Shown here: positions 1 to 6,240 of the stretch, in pieces
Position numbering within the stretch: position 1 is the stretch's first letter
How the letters are laid out: every line of letters begins with the position of its first letter
Source: JAAYBT01 sp964404395
GTDB taxonomy: Bacteria; Bacillota; Clostridia; Acetivibrionales; DTU013
Reading direction: 5' to 3'
Length of the DNA stretch: 6,910 nt
Assembly: GCA_964404395.1 (NCBI GenBank)
Contig: CAYOKA010000114.1
Coordinates: forward strand, 1-6,910
Notes under the pieces: model-generated
Databases searched by the model: none
Told to the model about the DNA's origin: nothing
The model's input: the letters and a program-made list of their open reading frames with translations, nothing else
Made by a program: the position numbers and the translations under genes

Positions 1-2698
1 TAAACAATGAAGGGTGGCAGCACAGCTGTCTTAATCTCGTCAAAGCTGCCAGTATCCTGATCCTGCTTCTGTCGAAGCCTATTTCATCAATATCCTTGGA
101 AATGTCGCCCCTTATGTCTTGCAAATATGCCAAATACAATTTTTTCTGATCCTGGCTTAATTCGGCAATCATTGTATTCTCTATTTTCTCCGGCAATTCA
201 TTTAGCACATCCCTTTTTAACCGCCTTAGCACGAAGGGTTTTATTTGCCTGCTCAAATCGCTGTAGACCTCAGTACTGTCAGCGTCGGAGGCCGGCTGAA
301 TAAATCGCTCGTTAAATCTGCTATAGGAGAAGAGGTATCCGGGAAGCACAAAGTCAAATACTGACCATAGCTCGAACAAATTATTTTCAATTGGTGTGCC
401 TGTAAGAGCAAAACGAGCTTCAGCCTTTATAAGCTTTACCGACCGTGCGTTTCTGGAGGCGGGGTTTTTAATGTGCTGTGCTTCGTCAAGTATGCAATAT
501 CGGAAATTTTGTGCCGAATAGAAATTAATATCCCTTCTGATTAACGGATATGAAGTGATAACTATATCGTAATCGTCCAGCTTTCCAATAAGTGAATGGC
601 GCTCTTGTTTAGTGCCGATTATGGCAGTGTATTTCAGCCCGGGCGCAAATTTATCAAGCTCTGCGCACCAGTTAAATACCAGCGAGCTAGGAACGACGAT
701 CAAGGATGGTAATGGGCCTTTTTGCTCTTTTGTCGAAAGCAGCAGTGCAATTATCTGTATAGTCTTCCCAAGCCCCATATCATCTGCCAGAATACCACCC
801 AGCTGGTAGTGGTCCAGTGTTTTCAGCCATTTATAGCCGAATTTCTGATAATCTCTCAAGGATCCCTCTAGTCCGGCCGGTATGGGAAAAACCATATCTT
901 CGGGCTCCCGGATATTCTGCACCAGTTGCTTAAAAGCAGCATTTCTTTCTATGTTACGAAAGCCCGAATCGCGTATGCTCTGGTCCAAATATGCGGCTCT
1001 AAAGGGGGGCAATTCAATAAATTCATTTCCCATTTGTTGAGGAGCTACATCCAGCTTTTCCATAAAATCATTTAGCTTGATAAAATCGCTGGAATTAAGG
1101 TTAATAAAACTGCCGGTTTTCAGCTGATAAAATTTCTTTTTCCTTCTGATGGAGATGAGGATGTCAGCCAATTCAGAGCGTTCGATCCCATCGGCATTAA
1201 ACGAAAATTCCAGCATATTTGTATCCGAGTTGAGTCTAAATTGTGCCGAGAACGATATTGACGTATTCATCTTCAGGTTTTTAAGGTTTTCGGAGTAAAA
1301 GACCGTGGAATACTTTTGAAGAAGGGGAACCAGCCTGAAAACAAAATCGTAAATATTATCTTCGCCGGACAGATGGATTCTCCCATCATTCACTTTGAAA
1401 TTGGCCATTGCAAAAATATCAAGGATAGCGTCTTCAGTTTTTACATCCCTGATCAGTAGCTTTCCTGAAGGATTGGCCGCTTTGTTGTGTGGCAAAAATG
1501 GATTGATGGTGTGCTCGCCATAAATATAGCGAATCTCCGCAACGATGTCTGAATCATCTCTGTCAAGATACACTTCTGCCTCCAGAGGTAGCTTTTCTAT
1601 GGTAGAGCTTACCTGTTCCGTAACAGTCAGCTTCCCGGCCTTTTCGGCGAAAGGCAGTATCTCAGACACAAAGCGTTGCTTGTCCTCCTCTATGAACCGC
1701 AGTTTGCGGGTTTTCTGGTACATCATGGCCATATAGAAGGGCTTCAGGTACTCGCTCTGCTGTTTGGATATACGGTAAATATCCCCGCCGGCATAAAAAT
1801 ACTCGCCATCCTCCGTCAATGGAAGCAGAGATCCCTCGAAATCAATACTCAGCACAAGGTCAGCTCCCTCGTTGGACAAGAGAAATGATACGGGGAAGTC
1901 CTGCCTCTTTATTTTGATCATTTCGCTTTTCTTATCTAAAATGGCTGCCTTAAAAGTTGAATCTTCGTATATTCGCAAAAAACGTTTCAGGTAGTTGTCC
2001 GTCAGGCAAACCCTTCCGTTAGGGAAAATACCGGTGTTCTTTATGCCTTGAGTATCAGTCACCAGCTTATCGGTTTCATATATTTCTTTTATTAGGCTTA
2101 TCAGTTCAAGATCCCTGCCTTTGAATTCATGGCGGGAGGGGACATATGCAAACCTTTTACCGAATTTCAGCTCAAGATTGTTTTCCATATAATAAATCAA
2201 CTGTTTTACATCCTTGACAAAATAATGCTGATCCTGGCCGATACGTAGCCTCAGCAGGCGCATTGGTGAAGCTCCCGTGCTTTTCAACTTTGTAATTTCA
2301 AGTATTGGTTCAATTGTAACAGGTGATTTCAAGGAAACCTGCATGCCACTGAACAAGCTGAATATGTCTTTCGCAGCACTTCGAAGACGCAAATCCCGGA
2401 AAAAGCCCTGCTTGTCTTTTTCGGCAACCAATAGTAATACCGCCACCATGTGCTTGCAGCAGCCCCAACCGTCATTGCCCACAGGGCATGTGCACTCAAC
2501 GTGAGTGAGTTTGCCGTAATGGTCAAAATTCAGGTGCTGGGTGTATAATTTTTTCCCGAGCACTGTTGATGTGAAGGCGCGTTTCTCCTGATTGAACTGC
2601 ACGGATTTGATTCGTCCATATTTGAAATATTGCTGCCCATCATTGTATTCATTAATCGACGTTTTTGCCAAAATAGATTCTTCGGTTAAATCAAACAT
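1..2698 (-). CDS. SWIM zinc-finger SNF2-family DNA-dependent ATPase/helicase (C-terminus beyond window)
   Basis: An open frame of 899 codons runs without a stop from ATG 2698 to the left edge. SD AGGAG lies 6 nt before the ATG. A SWIM zinc finger (C69-x-C71-P ... C81-x-H83) comes first. A long middle region (about 100-600) fits the bacterial SNF2-associated domain, assigned by architecture only. The SNF2 N-terminal ATPase lobe follows: motif I GILADDMGLGKT (635-646), DEAQH (738-742), LTGTP (765-769) and KPFVLRRLKRDV (820-831). The last visible residues, LRQLCCHPSLF, are typical just before the second helicase lobe, so roughly 150-200 residues should lie to the left. SNF2 proteins use ATP to translocate on double-stranded DNA and remodel protein-DNA complexes; SWIM fingers are proposed to bind DNA or protein. 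The cellular role of this bacterial subgroup is poorly defined. Nothing in the neighbouring genes points to a phage-defence island. Family assignment is very sure; function is not. Confidence 0.95.
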   Translation of the reverse strand, partial: MFDLTEESILAKTSINEYNDGQQYFKYGRIKSVQFNQEKRAFTSTVLGKKLYTQHLNFDHYGKLTHVECTCPVGNDGWGCCKHMVAVLLLVAEKDKQGFFRDLRLRSAAKDIFSLFSGMQVSLKSPVTIEPILEITKLKSTGASPMRLLRLRIGQDQHYFVKDVKQLIYYMENNLELKFGKRFAYVPSRHEFKGRDLELISLIKEIYETDKLVTDTQGIKNTGIFPNGRVCLTDNYLKRFLRIYEDSTFKAAILDKKSEMIKIKRQDFPVSFLLSNEGADLVLSIDFEGSLLPLTEDGEYFYAGGDIYRISKQQSEYLKPFYMAMMYQKTRKLRFIEEDKQRFVSEILPFAEKAGKLTVTEQVSSTIEKLPLEAEVYLDRDDSDIVAEIRYIYGEHTINPFLPHNKAANPSGKLLIRDVKTEDAILDIFAMANFKVNDGRIHLSGEDNIYDFVFRLVPLLQKYSTVFYSENLKNLKMNTSISFSAQFRLNSDTNMLEFSFNADGIERSELADILISIRRKKKFYQLKTGSFINLNSSDFIKLNDFMEKLDVAPQQMGNEFIELPPFRAAYLDQSIRDSGFRNIERNAAFKQLVQNIREPEDMVFPIPAGLEGSLRDYQKFGYKWLKTLDHYQLGGILADDMGLGKTIQIIALLLSTKEQKGPLPSLIVVPSSLVFNWCAELDKFAPGLKYTAIIGTKQERHSLIGKLDDYDIVITSYPLIRRDINFYSAQNFRYCILDEAQHIKNPASRNARSVKLIKAEARFALTGTPIENNLFELWSVFDFVLPGYLFSYSRFNERFIQPASDADSTEVYSDLSRQIKPFVLRRLKRDVLNELPEKIENTMIAELSQDQKKLYLAYLQDIRGDISKDIDEIGFDRSRIRILAALTRLRQLCCHPSLF

Positions 2699-2747
2699 TC
2701 ATTACTCCTGAAAAATAATATTGTTATGTGTAAATCCACATCCTAAT

Positions 2748-2775
2748 ATTATATAACATTTCAGCAGGTTTTAAA
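2748..2775 (-). promoter_or_regulatory. candidate sigma-A promoter of the SNF2 gene
   Basis: Reading the minus strand, a perfect TATAAT (2753-2748) lies about 50 nt before the SNF2 start codon. A poor -35 match, TTTAAA (2775-2770), stands 16 bp upstream. The surrounding DNA is very AT-rich, so a chance match is possible. The gene also lies 288 bp beyond the previous co-oriented gene, which makes a promoter of its own reasonable. Confidence 0.35.
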
Positions 2776-2799
2776 AATAATTCAATTTAATCTTTATTA

Positions 2800-2910
2800 T
2801 TGCCGATTTTGACCGCCCAAAAGCGGCGAAAAGGCGCCACTCAGACGGCGTGGTGCCTGTCAGGGGACAAAGGAAAGGTAGCTGCCTATGACAGATGCAT
2901 AGTTTGCAGC
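2800..2910. repeat. GC-rich, hairpin-rich intergenic island (possible dispersed repeat)
   Basis: About 110 bp of clearly GC-rich sequence sits between AT-rich flanks. It contains two inverted repeats. The first pairs AGGCGCCAC (2832-2840) with GTGGTGCCT (2850-2858), a 9-bp stem with one G-U pair and a 9-nt loop. The second pairs GCTGCCTATG (2881-2890) with CATAG plus GCAGC (2898-2902 and 2906-2910), with a 3-nt bulge and a 7-nt loop. Between them is TGTCAGGGGACA, with 4-bp complementary ends. The string GTGGTGCCTGTCAGGGGACA resembles intergenic repeats I recall from many bacterial genomes, some linked to Y1/REP-type transposases. That is recollection, not a search result. No convincing gene covers the island. 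Confidence 0.4.
2829..2858 (-). terminator. candidate intrinsic terminator downstream of the SLH-transglutaminase gene
   Basis: On the minus strand, AGGCACCAC and GTGGCGCCT form a GC-rich 9-bp stem (one wobble pair) with a 9-nt loop. It runs directly into TTTTC and, after five more bases, another TTTT. It lies about 130 nt past the stop codon at 2987 and before the SNF2 promoter region. The U-tract is interrupted, so this may be a repeat that only incidentally terminates transcription. Confidence 0.35.
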
Positions 2911-2986
2911 CATGAACGCACAATATTCGGATTCATCGGGCGAATTTTGATATTATATTATAGTCAGTTTTCTATTTTATCCCTGA

Positions 2987-4792
2987 TTATGAATTATACT
3001 GAATATTAAGACGAATGATCCCAGATATGTCGTTTACAGAATACCGATATTTCTCCACGGATTTGGCACTGAAAATAGTATCGGATATATTGGAATACTT
3101 GGCTTTAGAATAATCCTTGACCTTTATCTCGATAATGGGGCGGCGCTGATCCAATGCCTTCAATACCACTTTATCAAAGGCCTTCCTGTCGTTTACCACC
3201 ATGCCGCATTTATTGTAGTAGTTGTTTTTTGTGCCGGTGCAGATGGGATAATCTGCTCTGTTCCAGCTATTATAGAGAGCCATTTCACTGTCCGGCAAAT
3301 TGAAATACTGGTATGTAAGAGTATTTGAGCCGTCCCTGGTCACCGGGTCGTTATTGGTGACATCAACATGGTAATATTCGCCGTCGATTTTAACAATATT
3401 CCAAGCATGACCCTCATCGGCATAATTGCTTGTGGATTTCCCCATAACCACTATACATTCCAGGCCTGAAAGATCGCACAGCAGCTTCATGGCTTCGGCA
3501 TAGCCCTCGCATACTGCAATACCGAGCACCAGGCAGCCGTATTCTTCAAAGGATTCATCCGGAATAGTGTTGCGTAAGTAATTCTGGTAATCATATTCTG
3601 CATTATTGATGATGTAATCATGGAGCAGCTTTTCTTTAGCGAAATCGCTCATAGAGGGTGTTATCAATTTAGCAGCAACATACCGGGCTTTATTTAATGC
3701 AGTACGGACATTTTCAGCCCTCCTGTTAAATTCACTTTTAGAAAATTTATATTCAAAGGTTAATGTCAAGCTTTCTTTGCTCAAGGTGCTCTCCCATTGT
3801 CCAATAAAATATTCTACTCCCGTAATTTCCACTACCGCAGCGTATGCCCTGTCAAAGATAGCATGTTTAAAATCATCCCGAGCATTTCCGGCGTAATTTC
3901 TGATATCAATTTTGAAAGAGGTGTTATTTAAACACAGTGTTTTTCGAATCAATTGGTATAGCTCTTCTTTGTTTGTTATCTTATAGCCAGCTGCAGTCAT
4001 TGGGAAGCTAACCGACGTTACATTCCCATATTCCACCTTCAGATCGGAGGTATAAAGCCCGAGAGCCTTTGCCGCAGGCTTAAAAATGGCCTTTTCGGTA
4101 TTGACCAGCTTGTCCAGCAAGGTGTCGGTTGACCCCTTCAATTTGACAGATAAGGCATCGTAAGAAACAGAGACCATATCATCCCTTAAAAATGTGTGAG
4201 AGCCTTTAAACTTTGTTGCGTCAGAGGATGTAAGAATGCCTAATTCATGGGCTTTATCAAGAGCCTGATTGTAGCTGAAGTCCGTTCCGTCCTTATACCC
4301 GAGGGCACGAAGGACAAAGGTAGCATATTGTTTAGCCGACAGAGGCTGAGAGGATCCGTAAAGCGTACCTTCGGTGCCTTTAGACAGATCATTCCGGTAC
4401 ATATAGCCGATGTATTTATCTGCCCAGGAAGGTACGTCAGAAAAGGGGTGCAAAAAGCAGCCCTGCATCGCTTCGTCTTCCTTGCCCAGCAGGCGTATGA
4501 GCATTATAGCGCCCTCCACTCTGTTAGGTGCCCGTTCAAGTTCAAAATCATCAGGGGAGTTAGCAAGAAGTCCCAAAATTTTTAAATCTATGGCCTCCTC
4601 AAAATGGTCGATGGGAGGCGAAACGGTATTTCGGGCAGAGGATGCGGCATTTACAGCAGTCAATGCGGTATTTGCGGCAGAGTAGTTTGCACTTGCGGTT
4701 AGGTCCGCAGCGCTTGCCGGTAATGGTATTATGGATATTATGAATACCAGCACAAAAACACATAAAATAATCTCAAGTATATTTCGCTTCAT
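2987..4792 (-). CDS. secreted SLH-domain protein with C-terminal transglutaminase/protease-like domain
   Basis: 601 residues starting at ATG 4792, with AAAGGG 5 nt upstream. A Sec signal peptide covers about 1-28: K2 and R3, a hydrophobic run, then ASA before A29. Next comes an Ala/Asn/Thr/Ser linker (30-60) of degenerate 7-residue repeats. Divergent SLH modules cover roughly 62-230; NRVEGAIMLIRLLG, HPFSDVPSWADKYIGYMY and YATFVLRALGY are the recognisable parts. An unassigned stretch (230-380) precedes a transglutaminase-like domain (about 380-515). In that domain C428 (AVCEGYA), H462 (GHAWN) and D477 (YYHVDVTNND) fit the catalytic triad. SLH modules normally bind secondary cell-wall polymer, so the protein probably sits on the cell surface. 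Bacterial members of this fold are mostly thought to be peptidases or crosslinking enzymes; the substrate here is unknown. Family assignment is confident. The number of functional SLH repeats is less certain. Confidence 0.92.
   Translation of the reverse strand: MKRNILEIILCVFVLVFIISIIPLPASAADLTASANYSAANTALTAVNAASSARNTVSPPIDHFEEAIDLKILGLLANSPDDFELERAPNRVEGAIMLIRLLGKEDEAMQGCFLHPFSDVPSWADKYIGYMYRNDLSKGTEGTLYGSSQPLSAKQYATFVLRALGYKDGTDFSYNQALDKAHELGILTSSDATKFKGSHTFLRDDMVSVSYDALSVKLKGSTDTLLDKLVNTEKAIFKPAAKALGLYTSDLKVEYGNVTSVSFPMTAAGYKITNKEELYQLIRKTLCLNNTSFKIDIRNYAGNARDDFKHAIFDRAYAAVVEITGVEYFIGQWESTLSKESLTLTFEYKFSKSEFNRRAENVRTALNKARYVAAKLITPSMSDFAKEKLLHDYIINNAEYDYQNYLRNTIPDESFEEYGCLVLGIAVCEGYAEAMKLLCDLSGLECIVVMGKSTSNYADEGHAWNIVKIDGEYYHVDVTNNDPVTRDGSNTLTYQYFNLPDSEMALYNSWNRADYPICTGTKNNYYNKCGMVVNDRKAFDKVVLKALDQRRPIIEIKVKDYSKAKYSNISDTIFSAKSVEKYRYSVNDISGIIRLNIQYNS
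4623..4685 (-). repeat. three degenerate 21-bp tandem repeats coding a 7-residue linker repeat
   Basis: Units at 4623-4643, 4644-4664 and 4665-4685 align without gaps, for example GCGGCATTT and GCGGTATTT at the same phase, and GGGCAGAG against GCGGCAGAG. In the protein they give YSAANTA, LTAVNAA and SSARNTV, placed between the signal peptide and the SLH region. A weaker fourth unit may follow at 4686-4706. Confidence 0.6.
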
Positions 4793-4811
4793 AAAAACCC
4801 TTTAGTAATTT

Positions 4812-4831
4812 AGTATAAATAGTATACTATA
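4812..4831 (-). promoter_or_regulatory. possible -10 elements and palindrome upstream of the SLH-transglutaminase gene
   Basis: Two TATACT hexamers (4826-4821 and 4817-4812 on the minus strand) lie 20-36 nt before the start codon. The first sits inside the perfect 12-bp palindrome ATAGTATACTAT. No good -35 hexamer occurs at the usual distance. This is either a weak or activated promoter, or a palindromic protein-binding site in AT-rich DNA. Transcription could also read in from the Phd-Uma2 gene, which ends 117 bp upstream. Confidence 0.3.
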
Positions 4832-4866
4832 TATTTATTCGCCGGGACAGGTTGAATAAATAGGGT

Positions 4867-4888
4867 AAAAAACCAAAAGCTGCTTTTT
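4867..4888 (-). terminator. weak candidate terminator after the Phd-Uma2 gene
   Basis: On the minus strand, AAAAG and CTTTT form a 5-bp stem with a 3-nt loop, followed by GG and six T residues, about 20-40 nt past the stop codon. The stem is short and mostly A-T, so termination would be inefficient and partial read-through to the SLH-transglutaminase gene is possible. Confidence 0.3.
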
Positions 4889-4909
4889 CCTATTATATCA
4901 CCGCATAGG

Positions 4910-5632
4910 TCAGCCTGCAAACATATCCTCCAGAGAAGCCTGAAGGCCCCGGAAATAATCGGATTGCACATGAGAATCAGAGCCTTTGGAATAGGTCTTG
5001 TTGTCTGCGATATCATTGCTTTCAAGGCAATACACCATTACCTGCTCATTCTTAGGATCAACAATCCAATACTCCTTCACGCCGCATTGCATGTATAAAT
5101 CCAGCTTTTTGACCATATCCTTGCTTCTGGTTGACGGGGAAAGCACCTCTATCACCAGTGTCGGCACGCCCTTGTATCTGCCCTTCTTATCCATGCTTTC
5201 TTTATCACATATCACGATAATATCCGGCTGCACAACGCAAATATTGTCCTCCGACTTAAGTAAGGTCACGTCAAAGGGTGATGTCAGCGGGATGCATTGT
5301 TTTCCCTTAAACCAAATGTAAAAAGCACCATGAAGCTCATGTATGATATGCTGATGGTTGTATGAAGGAGAAGCCATATAGTAAATAACCCCGTCAATCA
5401 GCTCAAAGCGCTGATCCGATGCTTCAACCAGCTCAAGGTATTCCTCATAGGTCACCCAGCCGCTTGATTTGTATTCGGCACTCTCCTCCCTAACGCTGCC
5501 TGCGGGATTTTCACAGGGCAGGATACGGGCTGCATCCCTGCCTCTTTTTGTAACGATGATTTCCTCATTCGCCTCAACGTATTTGAGATACTTTCCGAAA
5601 TTGTTCTGGATTTTAGTTGACGGAACCCTCAT
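4910..5632 (-). CDS. Phd/YefM antitoxin-like domain fused to Uma2 (DUF820) PD-(D/E)XK nuclease-like domain
   Basis: I place the start at ATG 5632 (240 residues): AGGAG at 5645-5641 lies 8 nt before it, whereas the in-frame GTG at 5641 overlaps that AGGAG and cannot use it. Residues 1-41 (MRVPSTKIQNNFGKYLKYVE, then EEIIVTKRGRDAARILP) match the DNA-binding N-terminal fold of Phd/YefM antitoxins. After a charged linker (about 43-56), residues 58-240 match Uma2/DUF820: FELIDGVIYY with E77, QPDIIVICD with D137, VPTLVIEVLSPST with E162, then K175/K176 before DLYMQCGVKEYWIVDP. D137, E162 and the displaced Lys fit the PD-(D/E)XK active site, so nuclease activity is plausible but unproven. Phd-type domains usually repress their own promoter and bind a toxin through a C-terminal tail. 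Here the tail is replaced by a nuclease fold, and no toxin gene lies adjacent. Repeated AATTAG motifs surround the promoter. Confidence 0.92.
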   Translation of the reverse strand: MRVPSTKIQNNFGKYLKYVEANEEIIVTKRGRDAARILPCENPAGSVREESAEYKSSGWVTYEEYLELVEASDQRFELIDGVIYYMASPSYNHQHIIHELHGAFYIWFKGKQCIPLTSPFDVTLLKSEDNICVVQPDIIVICDKESMDKKGRYKGVPTLVIEVLSPSTRSKDMVKKLDLYMQCGVKEYWIVDPKNEQVMVYCLESNDIADNKTYSKGSDSHVQSDYFRGLQASLEDMFAG

Positions 5633-5640
5633 TCTTATCA

Positions 5641-5645
5641 CTCCT
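5641..5645 (-). promoter_or_regulatory. ribosome binding site that sets the Phd-Uma2 start
   Basis: AGGAG on the minus strand ends 8 nt before ATG 5632. The alternative in-frame GTG at 5641-5639 begins on the last G of this motif, leaving no spacing, so the longer 243-residue reading is unlikely. Confidence 0.8.
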
Positions 5646-5716
5646 AACTAGCTAATATGAATAAATTATAACCTGAATTAGGCAATTAGTCAACAAAAAC
5701 ATCGAATTAGCTAATT
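5644..5716. promoter_or_regulatory. AATTAG/CTAATT motif array, probable autoregulatory operator
   Basis: The perfect palindrome AATTAGCTAATT (5705-5716) lies just upstream of the -35 box. Two direct AATTAG copies follow: 5684-5689 overlaps the -35 and 5676-5681 lies in the spacer. A related ATTAGCTAGTTAG (5656-5644, minus strand) overlaps the ribosome binding site. Phd/YefM proteins are known to repress their own promoters by binding repeated palindromes, so these sites are the natural candidates for the N-terminal domain of the downstream protein. Binding itself is inferred. Confidence 0.55.
5665..5693 (-). promoter_or_regulatory. sigma-A promoter of the Phd-Uma2 gene
   Basis: TTGACT (5693-5688) and TATAAT (5670-5665) on the minus strand are separated by exactly 17 bp. 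One base differs from the sigma-A consensus. The expected transcription start is around 5658, giving a leader of about 25 nt. AATTAG motifs overlap the -35 box and lie in the spacer. Confidence 0.8.
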
Positions 5717-5766
5717 GGATTATAGAAATGGGAAATAATATAGTCACAATATTGATCAGAAAACCA

Positions 5767-5821
5767 TAGAGGAACAGCTCCCAAGGGACCTTATAGCAGG
5801 CGCTGGGGAAGTGTTCCTCTA
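5767..5821 (-). terminator. long imperfect hairpin after the micro-peptide genes
   Basis: Perfect 10-bp arms TAGAGGAACA (5767-5776) and TGTTCCTCTA (5812-5821) are extended inward, after two mismatches, by TCCC/GGGA. The loop is about 23 nt and can pair further. The hairpin begins 44 nt past the stop of the 46-residue peptide gene. On the minus strand it is followed by ATGGTTTTC, a poor U-tract. It may terminate the peptide transcript, or be a structured RNA or small palindromic repeat. Confidence 0.4.
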
Positions 5822-5864
5822 GTAAGTACCATATTTGCAGGCTTTGACTGCTGCCTTTTCGCTG

Positions 5865-6005
5865 TTATTCCTTGTAATATCCTTCGTTTTCTCTACCGAA
5901 GATTCCCGGACATATCAGAAGAATAACAACAATAATGATGATAATCCAGATCCAATTGCTTTGCCCGCATCCTCCGAAAAACCCGCCTCTCTCATTCTCT
6001 GCCAT
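5865..6005 (-). CDS. 46-residue Gly-rich single-membrane-segment peptide (spore-type micro-protein)
   Basis: ATG 6005 is preceded by AAAGGAG with 9-nt spacing. The peptide starts MAENERGGFFGGCGQSNWIW, has an uninterrupted hydrophobic segment at about 18-33 (five Ile in a row, then VVILLI), and ends in a short polar tail with two Tyr. The layout of a Gly/Cys-rich head, Trp, an Ile/Leu-rich span and a short tail is that of tiny membrane peptides common in spore formers (compare the YjcZ type of Bacillus). I recognise the class, not a named family. Its head shares ERGG-x-F with the 33-residue peptide upstream. It lies 48 bp after the 42-residue gene and probably shares its transcript. The frame on the opposite strand here has no comparable support. 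Confidence 0.78.
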   Translation of the reverse strand: MAENERGGFFGGCGQSNWIWIIIIIVVILLICPGIFGRENEGYYKE

Positions 6006-6053
6006 GTAATACAACTCCTTTCATGATAACAAATCCGCTATTCAGCCTTGTCT

Positions 6054-6182
6054 CTACTCGACCTCATCAGATGCGATTCTTAAAAATGGACGACCTGTAT
6101 CCACAAATAATATGAGAAATATCAAGATGAAAAACAGAATCGCACAATTGTCAAATATACCTTTGGTAAATTTTTTTGACAT
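6054..6182 (-). CDS. 42-residue hydrophobic micro-protein, paralogue of the 33-residue peptide
   Basis: ATG 6182 has SD AAGGAGG 7 nt upstream. The peptide begins MSKKFTKGIFDNCAILFFIL, continues through a hydrophobic span to about residue 27, then has a polar tail containing DTGRPFLR and acidic residues (SDEVE). Residues 11-19, DNCAILFFI, are identical to residues 11-19 of the 33-residue peptide. Six of those nine codons differ only synonymously, which argues for selection on the protein. It is probably a single-pass membrane peptide; no function is assigned. A sigma-G-like promoter lies just upstream. The 46-residue gene follows after 48 bp and is likely co-transcribed. Confidence 0.78.
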   Translation of the reverse strand: MSKKFTKGIFDNCAILFFILIFLILFVDTGRPFLRIASDEVE

Positions 6183-6208
6183 TGTAATACCTCCTTAAAC
6201 TGGCACGC

Positions 6209-6239
6209 TTTTATGCCGCTGCCTTCTATATCATATTCA
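6209..6239 (-). promoter_or_regulatory. sigma-G-like promoter of the 42-residue peptide gene
   Basis: On the minus strand, TGAATA (6239-6234) is followed after 18 bp by CATAAAA (6215-6209). The Bacillus sigma-G consensus is roughly TGAATA, 17-18 bp, CATACTA, so the -35 is perfect and the -10 matches 5 of 7. The start point would fall about 20 nt before the start codon, just upstream of the SD site. Forespore expression is inferred and agrees with the spore-type peptides. Confidence 0.45.
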
Positions 6240-6240
6240 A

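Noticed and set aside
2800..3009. Plus-strand 69-codon frame starting at TTG
   Set aside because: No SD site. It consists of the GC-rich hairpin island followed by AT-rich intergenic DNA, and overlaps the end of the SLH-transglutaminase gene.
4247..4685. Plus-strand frames of 112 and 91 codons
   Set aside because: Both lie entirely within the well-supported SLH-transglutaminase gene on the other strand and match no known domain.
4810..5025. Minus-strand 71-codon frame overlapping the end of the Phd-Uma2 gene
   Set aside because: Different frame from the real gene, no plausible SD site, no recognisable domain, and it runs into AT-rich intergenic DNA.
4998..5321. Plus-strand frame of 107 codons
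   Set aside because: Shadow of the Uma2 domain on the opposite strand, with no SD site.
5835..6026. Plus-strand 63-codon frame
   Set aside because: It lies antisense to the 46-residue peptide gene, which has a good SD site and a coherent membrane span. The plus frame's Asn/Asp run is the complement of the Ile codons.
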